From contig JAFYPR010000017.1 of NCBI GenBank assembly GCA_017547445.1, forward strand, positions 1 through 34,348: a stretch of DNA of 34,348 bases, written 5' to 3'. The position numbers and the translations under genes were made by a program. Position 1 is the first letter of the stretch, and each line of letters starts with the position of its first letter. Below the pieces are notes generated by a model, which saw only the letters and a list, made by a program, of their open reading frames with translations, was not told where the DNA came from and searched no databases. The stretch comes from Clostridia bacterium (GTDB taxonomy: Bacteria > Bacillota > Clostridia > UMGS1883). Shown here piece by piece: positions 34,111 to 34,348 of this stretch.

Positions 34111-34348
34111 ATGAGGAAATTCACAGTACATGATCTTGACCTTCAGGGCTTTATTCATGAGCTCAGCAACTGCACAGGCAACGTATGGATGACAACAGAA
34201 GATGGCGACAAGATTAATCTTCAGTCTGCATTCTGCCGTCTTATCGGTCTTAAGAGCATTCTTGAAGGCGGTAAGTTAAGCCAGGCTACTATCGAATGTG
34301 ACAATGTTGAAGATGAATCCCGTCTTTTCAGATTTAATCTTTACGGAA
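34111..34348 (+). CDS. Unknown small protein, cut by the window end
   Basis: An open frame of 79 codons from the ATG at 34111 that runs off the window without a stop. GAGGAGG is about nine bases upstream and a consensus promoter precedes it, so it is a real, probably well-expressed gene. The product starts MRKFTVHDLDLQGFIHELS and continues NVWMTTEDGDKINLQSAFCRLIG and ATIECDNVEDESRLFRFNLYG: soluble, acidic, mixed alpha/beta, no signal peptide. I do not recognise the family. The order of elements resembles HPr-like or PTS-like small domains only in size. Confidence 0.75.
   Translation, partial: MRKFTVHDLDLQGFIHELSNCTGNVWMTTEDGDKINLQSAFCRLIGLKSILEGGKLSQATIECDNVEDESRLFRFNLYG

Overview
The window comes from a spore-forming, anaerobic Firmicute of the class Clostridia, probably a gut or rumen lineage; I cannot name the genus. 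The evidence is sporulation genes (spoIIGA-sigE, yqfC, yqfD, a ylbJ-like gene), a glycyl radical enzyme with its radical-SAM activase, consensus sigma-A promoters, strong GGAGG ribosome-binding sites, occasional TTG/GTG starts and moderate GC.

Layout. 1-217 holds a 155-bp tandem duplication with REP-like hairpins, abutting a leftward ylbJ-like gene. 1201-7763 is a rightward operon yqfC-yqfD-phoH-pgpH-ybeY-dgkA-(unknown)-era, the usual Firmicute order with a small unknown gene before era. 7767-9121 is a leftward accessory island: a Fic toxin with a VbhA-type antitoxin, a small ribbon-helix-helix-like protein, and upstream of that a strongly structured RNA with its own promoter and terminator that I cannot assign to a known family. 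9141-13797 is a rightward zinc operon (Fur/Zur-type regulator, znuA, znuC, znuB) that continues into an acetyltransferase and an MFS transporter. 13784-14078 is a cluster of seven hairpins bracketed by two identical 26-bp copies. Leftward genes follow: degV, a large secreted beta-helix protein with 11-residue repeats, ispF-ispD, carD, and the aromatic operon aroB-aroA-aroC-pheA. 23754-26016 is rightward DUF554-malQ. 26057-30513 is leftward spoIIGA-sigE, a lipid kinase and htpG. 30687-33989 is rightward: a glycyl radical activase and a HypD-like glycyl radical enzyme. A truncated unknown gene with a consensus promoter ends the window.

How they work together: the era operon combines ribosome maturation (ybeY, era, phoH), c-di-AMP turnover (pgpH), lipid recycling (dgkA) and sporulation genes. 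The aro operon runs from DAHP to prephenate/phenylpyruvate. spoIIGA processes pro-sigma-E encoded just downstream. The most unusual parts are the structured RNA in front of the small regulator-like gene (8931-9121) and the multi-hairpin island (13784-14078).
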